From a virus: a DNA stretch of 64,000 nucleotides. The translations under genes were made by a program, and so were the position numbers. Shown piece by piece: positions 51,689 through 60,389 of the stretch. Every line of letters starts with the position of its first letter. Positions within the stretch are counted from its first letter, which is position 1. The notes below the pieces were generated by a model. It was given only the letters and a program-made list of their open reading frames with translations, did no database searches and was not told where the DNA came from. The DNA lies in the IMG/VR virus record IMGVR_UViG_3300023112_000008, positions 62,001 to 126,000 of that record, one strand, 5' to 3'.

Positions 51689-53131
51689 TTAGGTCGACTT
51701 CATGATTGATGCGTATTGGGCCAAGGTAATAGGGGGCAAAGCGTTTCCAACGAATCCAGGGGCAAGCGTGCTGATAGGCCCTGGAGTAGGTATTCCGGTC
51801 GGCGAGCCTGAGTCTCCGAGAGGGTGCTCGTGATTAAGCACAAAGTCTACAAGAAGGTCATTGGCCAGGTTCCTGGCAGTAGCCGGGTTACCGATGGTGA
51901 CGAGCCCGCCGAACAACACGATCCCCGTTCCAGGGGGCCCCAGAGACACAGCCGCTGCGGGGACGTTGAAGATCCCCGAGTTAATGATCAGGGAAGGCGT
52001 AGTAATGAGCATCGATGTGGTCGCAGTAATCGCCACGGTCGCGGCCGTCTGGGCAAACGATCCCAGCGTCTCAGTGACAGCTCCTACGAAGTTGATGATC
52101 TTCGCACCGACCCCTGTCTCGACTGCAACCCCAGGACCACTAGGAGCAGGTGGCGCAGCCCCAGAGCCCATCGCGATGCCTCCAGCAGCGGACATGGTTA
52201 GAGCCCCAGTAGCAGTCACGTTGATGTTCCCGGTGTTCGAGTCGATAACGACAGACTGAGTGGGCCCAACTCTTGACTGAATTGTGATCAGGCCAGTCTT
52301 GTTATCAAGGTCGATCGTATGCGCTAAGCCTGCTGGACCAGCTGTCTTAACCGTGACCTTGCCAGGTATGTCTTCTATCTTGATCGAGTTGGCATTGATT
52401 CCATCTACATCAGCTCGGAGTCCGGAGATCATGATGTATTTGGATGTGTCGTTAAGAGCGATGCGGTGACCGTAGATCGTGTCGGCGTAAATGCCTTCCT
52501 CAACTGTTTCATCCCTCACAGTGGGAGCGGCCGTCGTATCAGAGAGCGTGATCTGCTGACTGCGCCGAGCCTCACCCTGCTTAGGACGCCCCTTGTCGTC
52601 TTTTCCTAGCTGCTCGCCGCTCCAGATCGCCACATAGGGCTCCTCTGGGTCATCGCAGAAGATCAGACCATGGCCGAACCCAGTCTTGATTCCACGCTTC
52701 AGTGGAATGCCCTTCCCCTTTTTGGCTTTGAATTCGGTCGGTAGGTGAGATGTGCTAGCCGCCTTCGACGCGTTTGGGTTCGACCAGAAACTTCCGACCT
52801 GTCGAGGGGCTTGACCATCACCGTGATCGAAGGACACGTAGATCGAATCACCGTCTTCTGGAGGGAAGTAGATGCCGTGCTCGACCCCTGCGTAAATGGA
52901 CATAGGCATGAGCATTTCCGGGTGAACGTCCGGAGTAAAAACTTTAGCCGCGTCCGTAGTCCCGATTGCTAAGACGCCAATTCTCGCTGAGACACGTCCT
53001 TGCTGGCGCCTGTCATCGTTCGACTCTACAGTGGCTCCGTAGAGCCCGTAGTAGCGCCTCGACGCGAACTCTAGCCCGAGCTCGGTTACGTTTGAGATCC
53101 ATCTCACTACTGAGTTAGCTGTAAATTCCAT
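51689..53131 (-). CDS. gp5/V-like baseplate spike protein
   Basis: In the 480-residue protein residues about 25-125 look like an OB-fold (RRYYGLYGATVESNDDRRQQGRV split; PPEDGDSIYVSFDHGD). Residues about 225-330 have strand repeats of a beta-helix (DLDNKTGLITIQS, DSNTGNINVTATG). The C-terminus contains LNHEHPLGDSGSPTGIPTPGP, typical of phage spike tips. It pierces the cell envelope. It shows no lysozyme domain, unlike T4 gp5. It starts at ATG 53131, one base after the hub gene stop. Confidence 0.85.
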   Translation of the reverse strand: MEFTANSVVRWISNVTELGLEFASRRYYGLYGATVESNDDRRQQGRVSARIGVLAIGTTDAAKVFTPDVHPEMLMPMSIYAGVEHGIYFPPEDGDSIYVSFDHGDGQAPRQVGSFWSNPNASKAASTSHLPTEFKAKKGKGIPLKRGIKTGFGHGLIFCDDPEEPYVAIWSGEQLGKDDKGRPKQGEARRSQQITLSDTTAAPTVRDETVEEGIYADTIYGHRIALNDTSKYIMISGLRADVDGINANSIKIEDIPGKVTVKTAGPAGLAHTIDLDNKTGLITIQSRVGPTQSVVIDSNTGNINVTATGALTMSAAGGIAMGSGAAPPAPSGPGVAVETGVGAKIINFVGAVTETLGSFAQTAATVAITATTSMLITTPSLIINSGIFNVPAAAVSLGPPGTGIVLFGGLVTIGNPATARNLANDLLVDFVLNHEHPLGDSGSPTGIPTPGPISTLAPGFVGNALPPITLAQYASIMKST

Positions 53132-53132
53132 A

Positions 53133-54812
53133 CTAATTCCCCAGATTGAGGACTTGGTCCTTTTGAAGGTCTAGTTTCTCTTCCTCAATTGCACTTGCAG
53201 TAGCATCCCCTCCGCCAGCCCCGGTTGTCGGCGAGCGCACGTCTTTCGGCTTTTTCACATCGTGCCCTTTAACCGTGAGTCGCATCAATTCAAGCTGCAT
53301 GTCATAGCCGCTATTCCCGATGGTGTGCGTCGCATTCAAGACGTAGTAAGGACCATCAAACAGGACGCTAGTGCCCTCAAGTTGCACAACTACACCAGGC
53401 CACATATCAACAACACCTGGGGCGGTCACCCCCACCTTGGGGTGGGAAAATGTCTGCGCCTCCTTGACTACGGCCGCAGCTTTCTGATTAGCGTTGTGGC
53501 CTTTAGCTGGAGTGGATAGCACGTTAGGAAGATCCTTATCCTTTTCGTTTGCGGGTGACGGTGTAGTAGGGCCTATCTCTTCGTCCGGCTCGCTTACTCC
53601 GCTTCCTTTATCGAAAAGAATTCCAGCATCCTCGGGAGAGTTCCCTGTGGTCTTACCGGGCTCACCGCTTCCCGGACCGAGCAGGGGTTTGTCTGAGTCT
53701 GCCCCAGTGTCCTCAACCATTGAGCTTTTGTCGTCACCGTCAGCATCAGGATCGTATTTGTAAGAAACTAACCCTCTACCGGATACTGGTAGGAAAACCC
53801 ACGGTTGCAGATTCCCGTTAATGTTCATGACGGGTATATCGTTCGGCCCCTCAGGGGCTTGACGATAAAGAAACCGATAGGAGTAGGTGTTGTCCTTAGA
53901 CGAATCGTGCAAAGAAAAAATGCGGAACGTGTTGCTCGATGATGTGAAGGTCAACGAGTGGTCACGGCACAGTCTTCTAATGAGGGCCCAATCTGTGACC
54001 TGCTGCATAACCCCGCCTGGAGGGGCTGGGGGCCCCTCTTCTACCGGCCTGTTCGCTCCGGTAAGGAAGGTTGAATCTTCCGGCACTGCCGAGATGTCTA
54101 GAAGGGTCTGAGTTCGGCCTACGATCTCAGCTACGATCTCGCAATCGTTCTTGTACTCTTTGAACAGCCAGTTCCTACGACCTGTGTTCCTAGAACCAAC
54201 AGAGTAGGTCAGGTCATGCCCAGAAACGGTGATCGAAATATCCTCCCCAAATTGGGCCTGCGGATAGTTGTTCCGGAACACATAGACATCGCTAAGAATG
54301 GTGGCCCCTCCCCAACCCGCGTAGCCCCATTGAACCTTTACTAGGGTTCCGAAGTTAAGCAGTTTATTGTTCAGCAGCCTGATCCCATCATCGTATGGAG
54401 GGGTCAGAACCAGCGTGAACTTCAACGGGGACCCAGCCTTTGATTCAATCTTCAGATTCGCGGCTATATTCTGGAGCAGTCTGGAATCGAGCGCGAACGA
54501 ATCATCTCCTGGAACCAAGGATTCTTGCTCAGAGAAATCTGAACTTCCAAGATTGGAGATGATGCTCCCGAGAGCCGATACATTCGTTGCGCCCGCAAGT
54601 GGATCTGCACCTGGAACGAGTGCAAGCGCGTCGTTTATTTGATCGATGTCGAACTGATCCTGGTTTCTTTGGTTAGCGACTTGCTCCTTGGAGACGTTCT
54701 TAAACTGCACTCGAAAGAATGGCGCAAACAGATCACCGACGTTGCCGGTCTGGGAGGACCCAGATACAGGATCGGCACTATCGTCTGGAAGTTTGGCGCC
54801 CGCTTGACTCAC
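53133..54812 (-). CDS. gp27/D-like baseplate hub protein
   Basis: The 559-residue protein resembles late-control D / hub proteins: SPLKFTLVLTPPYDDGIRLL, KVQWGYAGW, SITVSGHDLTYSVGS and a later LIRRLCRDHSLTFT segment. The region about 360-430 is a disordered, acidic linker, and the C-terminus returns to VDMWPGVVVQLEG and GPYYVLNATHTI strands. The hub holds the spike and connects it to the tube. It overlaps the LysM gene by four bases. Confidence 0.85.
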   Translation of the reverse strand: MSQAGAKLPDDSADPVSGSSQTGNVGDLFAPFFRVQFKNVSKEQVANQRNQDQFDIDQINDALALVPGADPLAGATNVSALGSIISNLGSSDFSEQESLVPGDDSFALDSRLLQNIAANLKIESKAGSPLKFTLVLTPPYDDGIRLLNNKLLNFGTLVKVQWGYAGWGGATILSDVYVFRNNYPQAQFGEDISITVSGHDLTYSVGSRNTGRRNWLFKEYKNDCEIVAEIVGRTQTLLDISAVPEDSTFLTGANRPVEEGPPAPPGGVMQQVTDWALIRRLCRDHSLTFTSSSNTFRIFSLHDSSKDNTYSYRFLYRQAPEGPNDIPVMNINGNLQPWVFLPVSGRGLVSYKYDPDADGDDKSSMVEDTGADSDKPLLGPGSGEPGKTTGNSPEDAGILFDKGSGVSEPDEEIGPTTPSPANEKDKDLPNVLSTPAKGHNANQKAAAVVKEAQTFSHPKVGVTAPGVVDMWPGVVVQLEGTSVLFDGPYYVLNATHTIGNSGYDMQLELMRLTVKGHDVKKPKDVRSPTTGAGGGDATASAIEEEKLDLQKDQVLNLGN

Positions 54813-55114
54813 TTAACGATCCCCCGTGCCTGCAAGCTCGCCCTAGTCGGGATAAAGATCCTGTGACCAGGTACGAGATCGTTGGGAGCTAGGCGGAGGT
54901 CGTTCCGGTGGAGAATGACCCAGCCCAGTTGTTCATCCAGGAGCTGCTCCGCTGCAATGTTGTCGAGGCGGTCGTGACTGCGGATGAGATAGACAACATC
55001 ATCGTCACGAGGCAGGATCTCCGGGGGCCTGGTTGGCGCCCAGAAGATTACCTCGTTCACTCGACGCAGAGTCGACGTGGTAAGTGGTCCAGTTGGGTTT
55101 CGTTTAACTCCCAT
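54809..55114 (-). CDS. LysM-type gp53-like baseplate protein
   Basis: The 101-residue protein has DRLDNIAAEQL, WVILHRNDL and DLVPGHRIFIP, the LysM-like core seen in T4 gp53 and similar baseplate proteins. It joins wedges or binds the peptidoglycan side. It follows the tape measure gene directly (start 55114 next to the tape measure stop) and overlaps the hub gene by four bases. Confidence 0.85.
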   Translation of the reverse strand: MGVKRNPTGPLTTSTLRRVNEVIFWAPTRPPEILPRDDDVVYLIRSHDRLDNIAAEQLLDEQLGWVILHRNDLRLAPNDLVPGHRIFIPTRASLQARGIVK

Positions 55115-58100
55115 TTATTGACCGGCTCCAGTCTTTCCGGCTAGATCATTCTCATCAGCCTTCACTTTGAGACTCTCTTGAGCATTCGCAGCGAGTCCGA
55201 CCTGGAAATGGGGCGGAACCTGCCACCACGCGGGAGGTTTGTCCCAGAACGCCCCTTGACCTTGTCCCTGACCGGGGGCAACCGGGCCAAGCCCCGCTGA
55301 CGCAGCCCCGGCCGGGGTTGGGACTGCCTTTGCAGTGGCCTTACGCACGTTCTCCTGAACAGCTTGTGACGGGTCAGCCGATCCTGCCGTCTTGTAGGCA
55401 TCACTAGCCTTAGCCTCGCCAAGCACCTGTGACCCGACAAGGCCTTCTGTCTCCTTCATGAGAGACATCATCTTGTTTGGATCGTGCATGACCGTGAACT
55501 TGTCAATGTTCTCGCTCATCTGCGACATTGTTGAACCGATGCGATCCGCGAATTCAATCTTGCCCGCCTTGGCGTACTGGCCTTGGTAGTGGGCAAGACG
55601 ACCCATCAGGGCCTCGGTACGGCCAATAAATCCGCCGCGCATCTTGTCGGCGATTGCGCCCTGGGCGAGCTTTTCATCGTGTACAGCTTTACGGCGGAGG
55701 TGCTTAGATTTCGCTGTCTGCTCAGCACGGCCTCGTCGCTCTCTTGCATTCTTATCACGCGCCTCAGCCTTGAGCTTGTAAGACGCCTTACCCCTCTTTT
55801 CTTCTTCAGCGAAAATAGTCGCGTAACCGTCCGCAGCCGTCCGAGCTGCCTTTGCCGCTTCTTCGATCCCCTTTGTCTTGATTGTGCTCGCTTTTATCGA
55901 TGCCTCGGCCTCTTTGCCCAGAGAGGCGGCTGTGGCATCGGCGACCTTCATTCGCTCTTTGTAGAGAGCGTTCGCCTTTAACAGGTCAGCCTCCTCGCCG
56001 TTAGCTGCATAACTGGCCTCAGCCATCGCCATTGCTACCTTTGCGTAGCCCTGCAACAGCGGCCCGAATGTATGCTCAATTATCCAGCCGATGGCTGTGG
56101 CCATTGAGTACTTAATGGTGTTCCACGTCTTTGACGTTTCTACGACCAAGGCTGACCATACCTCTAAGGCATCCGCTTTTACCTCTAACCACGTTGCGGT
56201 AATCGGAGCCATTGCTACGTCTTTGAACCAATCTGCCCAGTCCTGGAACCAATCTCCGACATCCTGGAACGACGCCTTAACCTCCTCCAGGCTGGACCCA
56301 AAGCTCAAGAATATCTCCTCGGCAACCCCAGCAGAAAATTCTGACACGACGTCCCAAACCCCTCCCAAGATGTTCATGAAAGAGTTATTGAGATCCGTAT
56401 CAGAGGCGAACCATTCGGTGACGGCTTTCCACGCCTTCTGCCAGTTACTGACTTTGAACAGCTCTTTGATGCCGTCCCAGGCCCACTTTCCCAGTCGACC
56501 CAAGACTCGACCGATGTTCTTACCCATTTCACGAGCACCGGTCTTCCAGCCCTCAAGTTTCCCCTTCATGTTGGCCCAGATGTTGTCGAGCTTTTCGCCC
56601 ATCCAAATGCCGATTCTGGTGAACACCTCTGAGAACGAGGAATTACCGGCTCGAACCATCTCCGCTTGGAGGTGGAGGAACAAACGACGAGTACCATCTG
56701 CGAGTGTACCCCGCATTTTAGGGAAGAAGAACTTCACGATCTTTGTTGGGATGCCCATCAGTAGCCCATCGACGAGGTCAACGATGCCAACAAAGACGCT
56801 TTCAACTCCCTTCAGCATCGCCTCAGCGCCGCCGAGGTTCGGGTCGGCCAGGGCTTTACCAAACCCCTCGATAGCCGTAACAACGGCCGCGATAGCCGTA
56901 AGCGGGAACAGGATCTTCTTGCCGAGAGTCATGGCGATCTTCCCAAGACCGCCGAAGAGACTAGAAACCGGACCGCCTACGATCGGGAGTCTAGTCAGAA
57001 GTACCTTCAAAGATGTGAACGGCAGGACCAGAGCACCGACAGCTGAGGCCAGCGTGGCAGCAGTAGCTCCGAGGATGGCGCCGTACTTAATCAGCTTCTG
57101 AATCTGAGCAACAACAGGTTTGTTTTCGTCCCGCCAATCAGCGAAGCTGGTTGCAAGGCCCTTGATCCTGAGGTTGAGAGCCTTCGCCCAGTCATGGAGA
57201 TCCTCGAAAGATTTCGAGGCGTCGTCCACTATTGAAAGCCCAATAATGGACTTCCCAAGGTCTAGAAGGTTTTTGAGGGTGTCGAGCGCCGTAGCTCCAA
57301 CTTTACGGAGTGCGCCGGACATTTGAGCGAAAGTTGCTTTCCCCTTTCCAAAATTAGACGCCGCCTCCTTCTCGGCCGCACTCGCAGCCTCAAACGACTC
57401 TTTAATCTTGCTCGGGAACTGGAGCATATCCTGTACGGTCTCGGAAGATGACGCCCTTACCTGCTCCATCAAGCGGCCTGCCATCATCTCCCCGGCCGGG
57501 CCTGTCGCGAGCATCGCATCGCGCATCTTCAAAATTTGATCAGCAAATTCGGCTGGATTATCTTGACCCTTAGTTATCAACTCATCGACTTCGCTGAACT
57601 GCAGACCAGCTTCAAATAAGGCATTGGTGAGAGGGCTAAAGCTATCCGCCAATCCGAGGAATACCTTCTTGTTTGTCGCAGACTGCTGCATGAAGTGCTG
57701 CTGGTGCTGCTGAGCTTTAGCGATCCCGCCAGCGATGTCTGTCCCGTAGACCTTCGCGAAGGTAGCACCGAGCTTTATCGTATTTTCGACCATATCCCGC
57801 GAGTTAACTCCGAGGAGTGCTCCGAACTCCACAACGGACTTCTCGGCGAATGACACGGCTATAGGGATCTGGCCGATCATTCCGGGGATCTTGTATTCCT
57901 TCTGCCACTTGGTGACATCGTCTGACAAATCCCCCAGGGACGATCCCATGTGACTAAGCGACTTGTTCGTCTTGATAACGGCGGACGCAGCTAGACCATG
58001 TCGACCGGTCAGCTCGGCCATCATCTCAAGGTTCTTGGCGCCGCCCTTACTGATGGCCCCGAAGGTGTCCTTTTGTCCCTTAAGACTCTTGTCCAAGTCT

Positions 58101-58390
58101 TCGGCGGTTAGTCCGGCCGCAGCCATTGCGTTGACGAGTGCGCCCGTCTTTTCGGTACTCAGTCCAGTGACGTTGGACAGACCGGTAATCGTGTCTGCCA
58201 TCTGCGTCGTCTGTTGGCGATTGAGTCCCATCTGAATGCCAAAATTCTTGATCTGTCGATCAATGGCAAACGTCTTGGTAGCGGCGATCCGAGTTACATC
58301 TAGTTGAGATGCAATTTGGTTAAGGTTCGTGATGATGGCGCGTGCACCACGAAACTCTCCTTGGATTGCGTAGTTTGGGTTCCTAGGCAT
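55115..58390 (-). CDS. Tape measure protein
   Basis: The 1091-residue, mostly helical protein has long coiled-coil parts (about 1-350 and 810-940) and a hydrophobic central region (about 430-520: ILGATAATLASAVGALVLP and LFPLTAIAAVVTAI). Its length would set a tail of roughly 160 nm if 0.15 nm per residue applies. It lies between the chaperone pair and the hub genes. The C-terminal region carries an alanine/proline linker and no visible peptidase motif. It starts at ATG 58390. Confidence 0.9.
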   Translation of the reverse strand: MPRNPNYAIQGEFRGARAIITNLNQIASQLDVTRIAATKTFAIDRQIKNFGIQMGLNRQQTTQMADTITGLSNVTGLSTEKTGALVNAMAAAGLTAEDLDKSLKGQKDTFGAISKGGAKNLEMMAELTGRHGLAASAVIKTNKSLSHMGSSLGDLSDDVTKWQKEYKIPGMIGQIPIAVSFAEKSVVEFGALLGVNSRDMVENTIKLGATFAKVYGTDIAGGIAKAQQHQQHFMQQSATNKKVFLGLADSFSPLTNALFEAGLQFSEVDELITKGQDNPAEFADQILKMRDAMLATGPAGEMMAGRLMEQVRASSSETVQDMLQFPSKIKESFEAASAAEKEAASNFGKGKATFAQMSGALRKVGATALDTLKNLLDLGKSIIGLSIVDDASKSFEDLHDWAKALNLRIKGLATSFADWRDENKPVVAQIQKLIKYGAILGATAATLASAVGALVLPFTSLKVLLTRLPIVGGPVSSLFGGLGKIAMTLGKKILFPLTAIAAVVTAIEGFGKALADPNLGGAEAMLKGVESVFVGIVDLVDGLLMGIPTKIVKFFFPKMRGTLADGTRRLFLHLQAEMVRAGNSSFSEVFTRIGIWMGEKLDNIWANMKGKLEGWKTGAREMGKNIGRVLGRLGKWAWDGIKELFKVSNWQKAWKAVTEWFASDTDLNNSFMNILGGVWDVVSEFSAGVAEEIFLSFGSSLEEVKASFQDVGDWFQDWADWFKDVAMAPITATWLEVKADALEVWSALVVETSKTWNTIKYSMATAIGWIIEHTFGPLLQGYAKVAMAMAEASYAANGEEADLLKANALYKERMKVADATAASLGKEAEASIKASTIKTKGIEEAAKAARTAADGYATIFAEEEKRGKASYKLKAEARDKNARERRGRAEQTAKSKHLRRKAVHDEKLAQGAIADKMRGGFIGRTEALMGRLAHYQGQYAKAGKIEFADRIGSTMSQMSENIDKFTVMHDPNKMMSLMKETEGLVGSQVLGEAKASDAYKTAGSADPSQAVQENVRKATAKAVPTPAGAASAGLGPVAPGQGQGQGAFWDKPPAWWQVPPHFQVGLAANAQESLKVKADENDLAGKTGAGQ

Positions 58391-58411
58391 GCCGTCTTCC
58401 TTTTGATGCTC

Positions 58412-58693
58412 CTATACGCCGTAGTCTAAGCTAATCGCCTCCGAAGAAGTATGTGCTGGCTCGATACCTGTCGGAACTGATGGCTGTAGATTTGTTGTTT
58501 GACCTTTACTTGCTGCGTTTTCCTGCCGTGTGACCTCTTCTTGCAATCGGAGCATCCTCCGACGTCTTGATGAGGTCATGTTCATGACTGACTCTGGTGA
58601 CCAGTGAAATACCTTGGCCAGAATTAGCATGTCGATTTCAAGCTGCGATTTTGACCCGAGTGGGGAAAACGCAAAGAACCTGGGGCCATCCAC
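58412..58693 (-). CDS. Tail assembly chaperone extension (frame -1)
   Basis: The frame is coding from at least 58783: upstream of the GTG at 58693 it continues without stop (VIYDQSGWWTVDGPRFF), so the real product is likely a -1 frameshift fusion with the gene upstream rather than a separate start. The visible part has a helix (SQLEIDMLILAKVFHWSPES), an arginine run and a polar tail. A GT-like partner of the chaperone precedes the tape measure in many phages. If frameshifted at 58783, the fusion would be 400 residues. Confidence 0.7.
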   Translation of the reverse strand: MDGPRFFAFSPLGSKSQLEIDMLILAKVFHWSPESVMNMTSSRRRRMLRLQEEVTRQENAASKGQTTNLQPSVPTGIEPAHTSSEAISLDYGV

Positions 58694-58731
58694 AGTCCAC
58701 CAGCCGGACTGGTCGTAGATGACGGGGGTTT

Positions 58732-59613
58732 CTACACCCAGTCCAGAGTCTCCACGCTGAGCTCTTCCTCCTCGGGGTTGGAGAAAAAAACCTGGCCCAA
58801 ATCCAAGTCAAATTTGAACTCGGTCTGACAGCCGGGTCGATTGCAATTGATTTCGATCTCTGTCTCGATACTCCCTTCCATGATGTTGATTACGTTAATG
58901 AGGTGAATGCGATCTACGCGAGGCAGACTTTGAACTACCTTCAGGTCCTCAACGTCATTCTCGCCGGTAACGGCGTAGTCATCGATTGAGACCAGCCGTC
59001 CGAGGATGGCGTAGGATCGAGCGTTCTTGGCTGTGGGACGCGCCTCAGACACACGACGCTCTCCCGAAGCCGCGAGAACTGTGAGAGTGGCCGTCTTCTT
59101 ACTCTTGGGCAGCTTGACCCGCACATTGCGCTTCGTAGCGTCTTTGCAGAAGCCAACCTCTAGCTTAGACAGGTCGATGCGCTTGTTGTGGAGCGGCTTG
59201 TTGCACCCTGGGCAAATGCGCCCGTCCACCTTGTAGTTGTCACCAAGAGACAGCCGACGAATGTAGAGCAAACACGCCATGCGGTCCGCAATTGTGAACG
59301 CCAATCCACCTTTCAGATCATCACCCACAGCGCCCATGATCTCGTCTCGATCGGTGATCATCTGAGGGCCTGCGCCCTCCTTGCTTATCGTGGAGAGCTT
59401 TTCGATGCAGTTGCCAATGATCTGAGTCATACGATCTGATAGGTGCAGATCGTCGTCTCCCATAATGTCGTCCTCCAGACCAGACATTTCTCGGAGGTAG
59501 ACATGGTTGTAAACACGACCCTCGGCGCTGACATAGCCGCACGGCAGCCTGAAGTCGCCGCGCCCTTTGCCGAACACTTCTAGGTTCGGGATGTTGTTGT
59601 GTGGTGCTGCCAC
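58732..59613 (-). CDS. T4-baseplate-family protein / tail assembly chaperone, zero frame
   Basis: The 293-residue protein resembles PF12322-type proteins (T4 baseplate hub assembly): LPCGYVSAEGRVY near the start, IADRMACLLYIRRLSLGDNY, a zinc-like motif CPGC at about 135 paired with CNRPGC near the end, and an EIEINCN strand. It starts at ATG 59613. A T TTT TTC heptamer near its end (58789-58783) should let some ribosomes shift to -1 and continue into the next frame, as for the lambda G/GT pair. Confidence 0.8.
   Translation of the reverse strand: MAAPHNNIPNLEVFGKGRGDFRLPCGYVSAEGRVYNHVYLREMSGLEDDIMGDDDLHLSDRMTQIIGNCIEKLSTISKEGAGPQMITDRDEIMGAVGDDLKGGLAFTIADRMACLLYIRRLSLGDNYKVDGRICPGCNKPLHNKRIDLSKLEVGFCKDATKRNVRVKLPKSKKTATLTVLAASGERRVSEARPTAKNARSYAILGRLVSIDDYAVTGENDVEDLKVVQSLPRVDRIHLINVINIMEGSIETEIEINCNRPGCQTEFKFDLDLGQVFFSNPEEEELSVETLDWV
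58783..58789 (-). promoter_or_regulatory. Putative -1 ribosomal frameshift site T TTT TTC
   Basis: The zero-frame codons are GTT TTT TTC, so X XXY YYZ is T TTT TTC. The -1 frame is open from here to 58412. The zero-frame stop lies 17 codons downstream. Confidence 0.7.
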
Positions 59614-59639
59614 TGTGATGCTCCTTGGCGGTAAAGCGC

Positions 59640-60137
59640 TTAAGTTGTTGGCTTACCTTGAGTTACAAATGCTTTGCATAGATCGTAGACTAGTTCTTCG
59701 ACTGGCTGCTGGCGATCAGCAGCCACCATCGCCAATTTGGTGAAGGTGATCCGGTCAATGAAAGGTGCGATCCTCACCATTTCAGTGCCAGCATGGTTTG
59801 CTCTTGTAGACAAGAACTCATTAAGCAGGAACGCGATCACCGCGCTTTTGCCTGGGTATCCGTCCTCGGTCAGCTTTTTATCGAATGTGGTTAATGAATG
59901 AGCTGACATCCACATGTCCGTCCGTCGATCTCTGCGATCACCATCACGCACAAAGGCGACGATATCCGCCGGAGGGGGCAATGGGCGGTCGTCCTCAAGG
60001 ACCTCGCATACGAGCTGTCTCACTAGGTCCGATGCGGTCCGACCCGTGATCTCGCAGTAGCCGGAGAGGAGATCGTCTATCGAATTAGAAATCGTGTAGT
60101 TAAGCCGGACATTATCTGGCGCCATAGTGATTAGCAT
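59640..60137 (-). CDS. Possible ribbon-helix-helix protein, first gene of tail operon
   Basis: The 165-residue protein has an N-terminal VRLNYTISNSIDDLLSGYCEI segment followed by TASDLVRQLVCEVLED, which resembles a CopG/ribbon-helix-helix fold, and a second similar segment (SAVIAFLLNEFLSTRA). It may be a regulator or an assembly factor. It starts at ATG 60137 (ATG 60125 is an alternative) downstream of the GAGTCTGAT motif region and precedes the chaperone gene by 26 bases. Confidence 0.65.
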   Translation of the reverse strand: MLITMAPDNVRLNYTISNSIDDLLSGYCEITGRTASDLVRQLVCEVLEDDRPLPPPADIVAFVRDGDRRDRRTDMWMSAHSLTTFDKKLTEDGYPGKSAVIAFLLNEFLSTRANHAGTEMVRIAPFIDRITFTKLAMVAADRQQPVEELVYDLCKAFVTQGKPTT

Positions 60138-60160
60138 GCCTCGCTCGTATTCCCTCGAAA

Positions 60161-60191
60161 GAGTCGATCAGACTCACCGAGTCTATCAGAA
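60161..60191 (-). promoter_or_regulatory. Tandem copies of the GAGTCTGAT/TAGACT motif
   Basis: On the minus strand TTCTGATAGACTC and GAGTCTGATCGACTC stand 18 bases apart. They flank a GACTC-GGT-GAGTC palindrome, upstream of the ATG at 60137. The motif is shared with the sites at 2.27 and 17.61 kb. Confidence 0.45.
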
Positions 60192-60340
60192 TCATCAATG
60201 TCTGCAAGGTATTGATGTAGATGCCCTTTATTAGGCATCATTTGGCGAAATGCTGATATCAGAACCCACTTAATGCGCTCTGGGGATCGCTTAATTGATC
60301 GATTCTGGCGGGACGCATCTATCCCTTGTTGAAATTGCCC

Positions 60341-60369
60341 TTGCCCACGGTCACTGATGGACTTAGAAC
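60341..60369 (+). promoter_or_regulatory. Putative promoter of the head operon
   Basis: TTGCCC (60341-60346) and TAGAAC (60364-60369) are 17 bases apart, 20 bases before the ATG at 60390. This supports 60390 as the start. The rest of the 252-base gap 60138-60389 holds the minus-strand motif and a small GATGCC/GGCATC dyad (60220-60239). Confidence 0.4.
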
Positions 60370-60389
60370 CATCACTAACGGAGACATCT

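Noticed and set aside
56091-57101. Long plus-strand open frame (336 codons) opposite the tape measure gene
   Set aside because: It is an antisense shadow of the tape measure coding frame, with no RBS and biased, repetitive composition.
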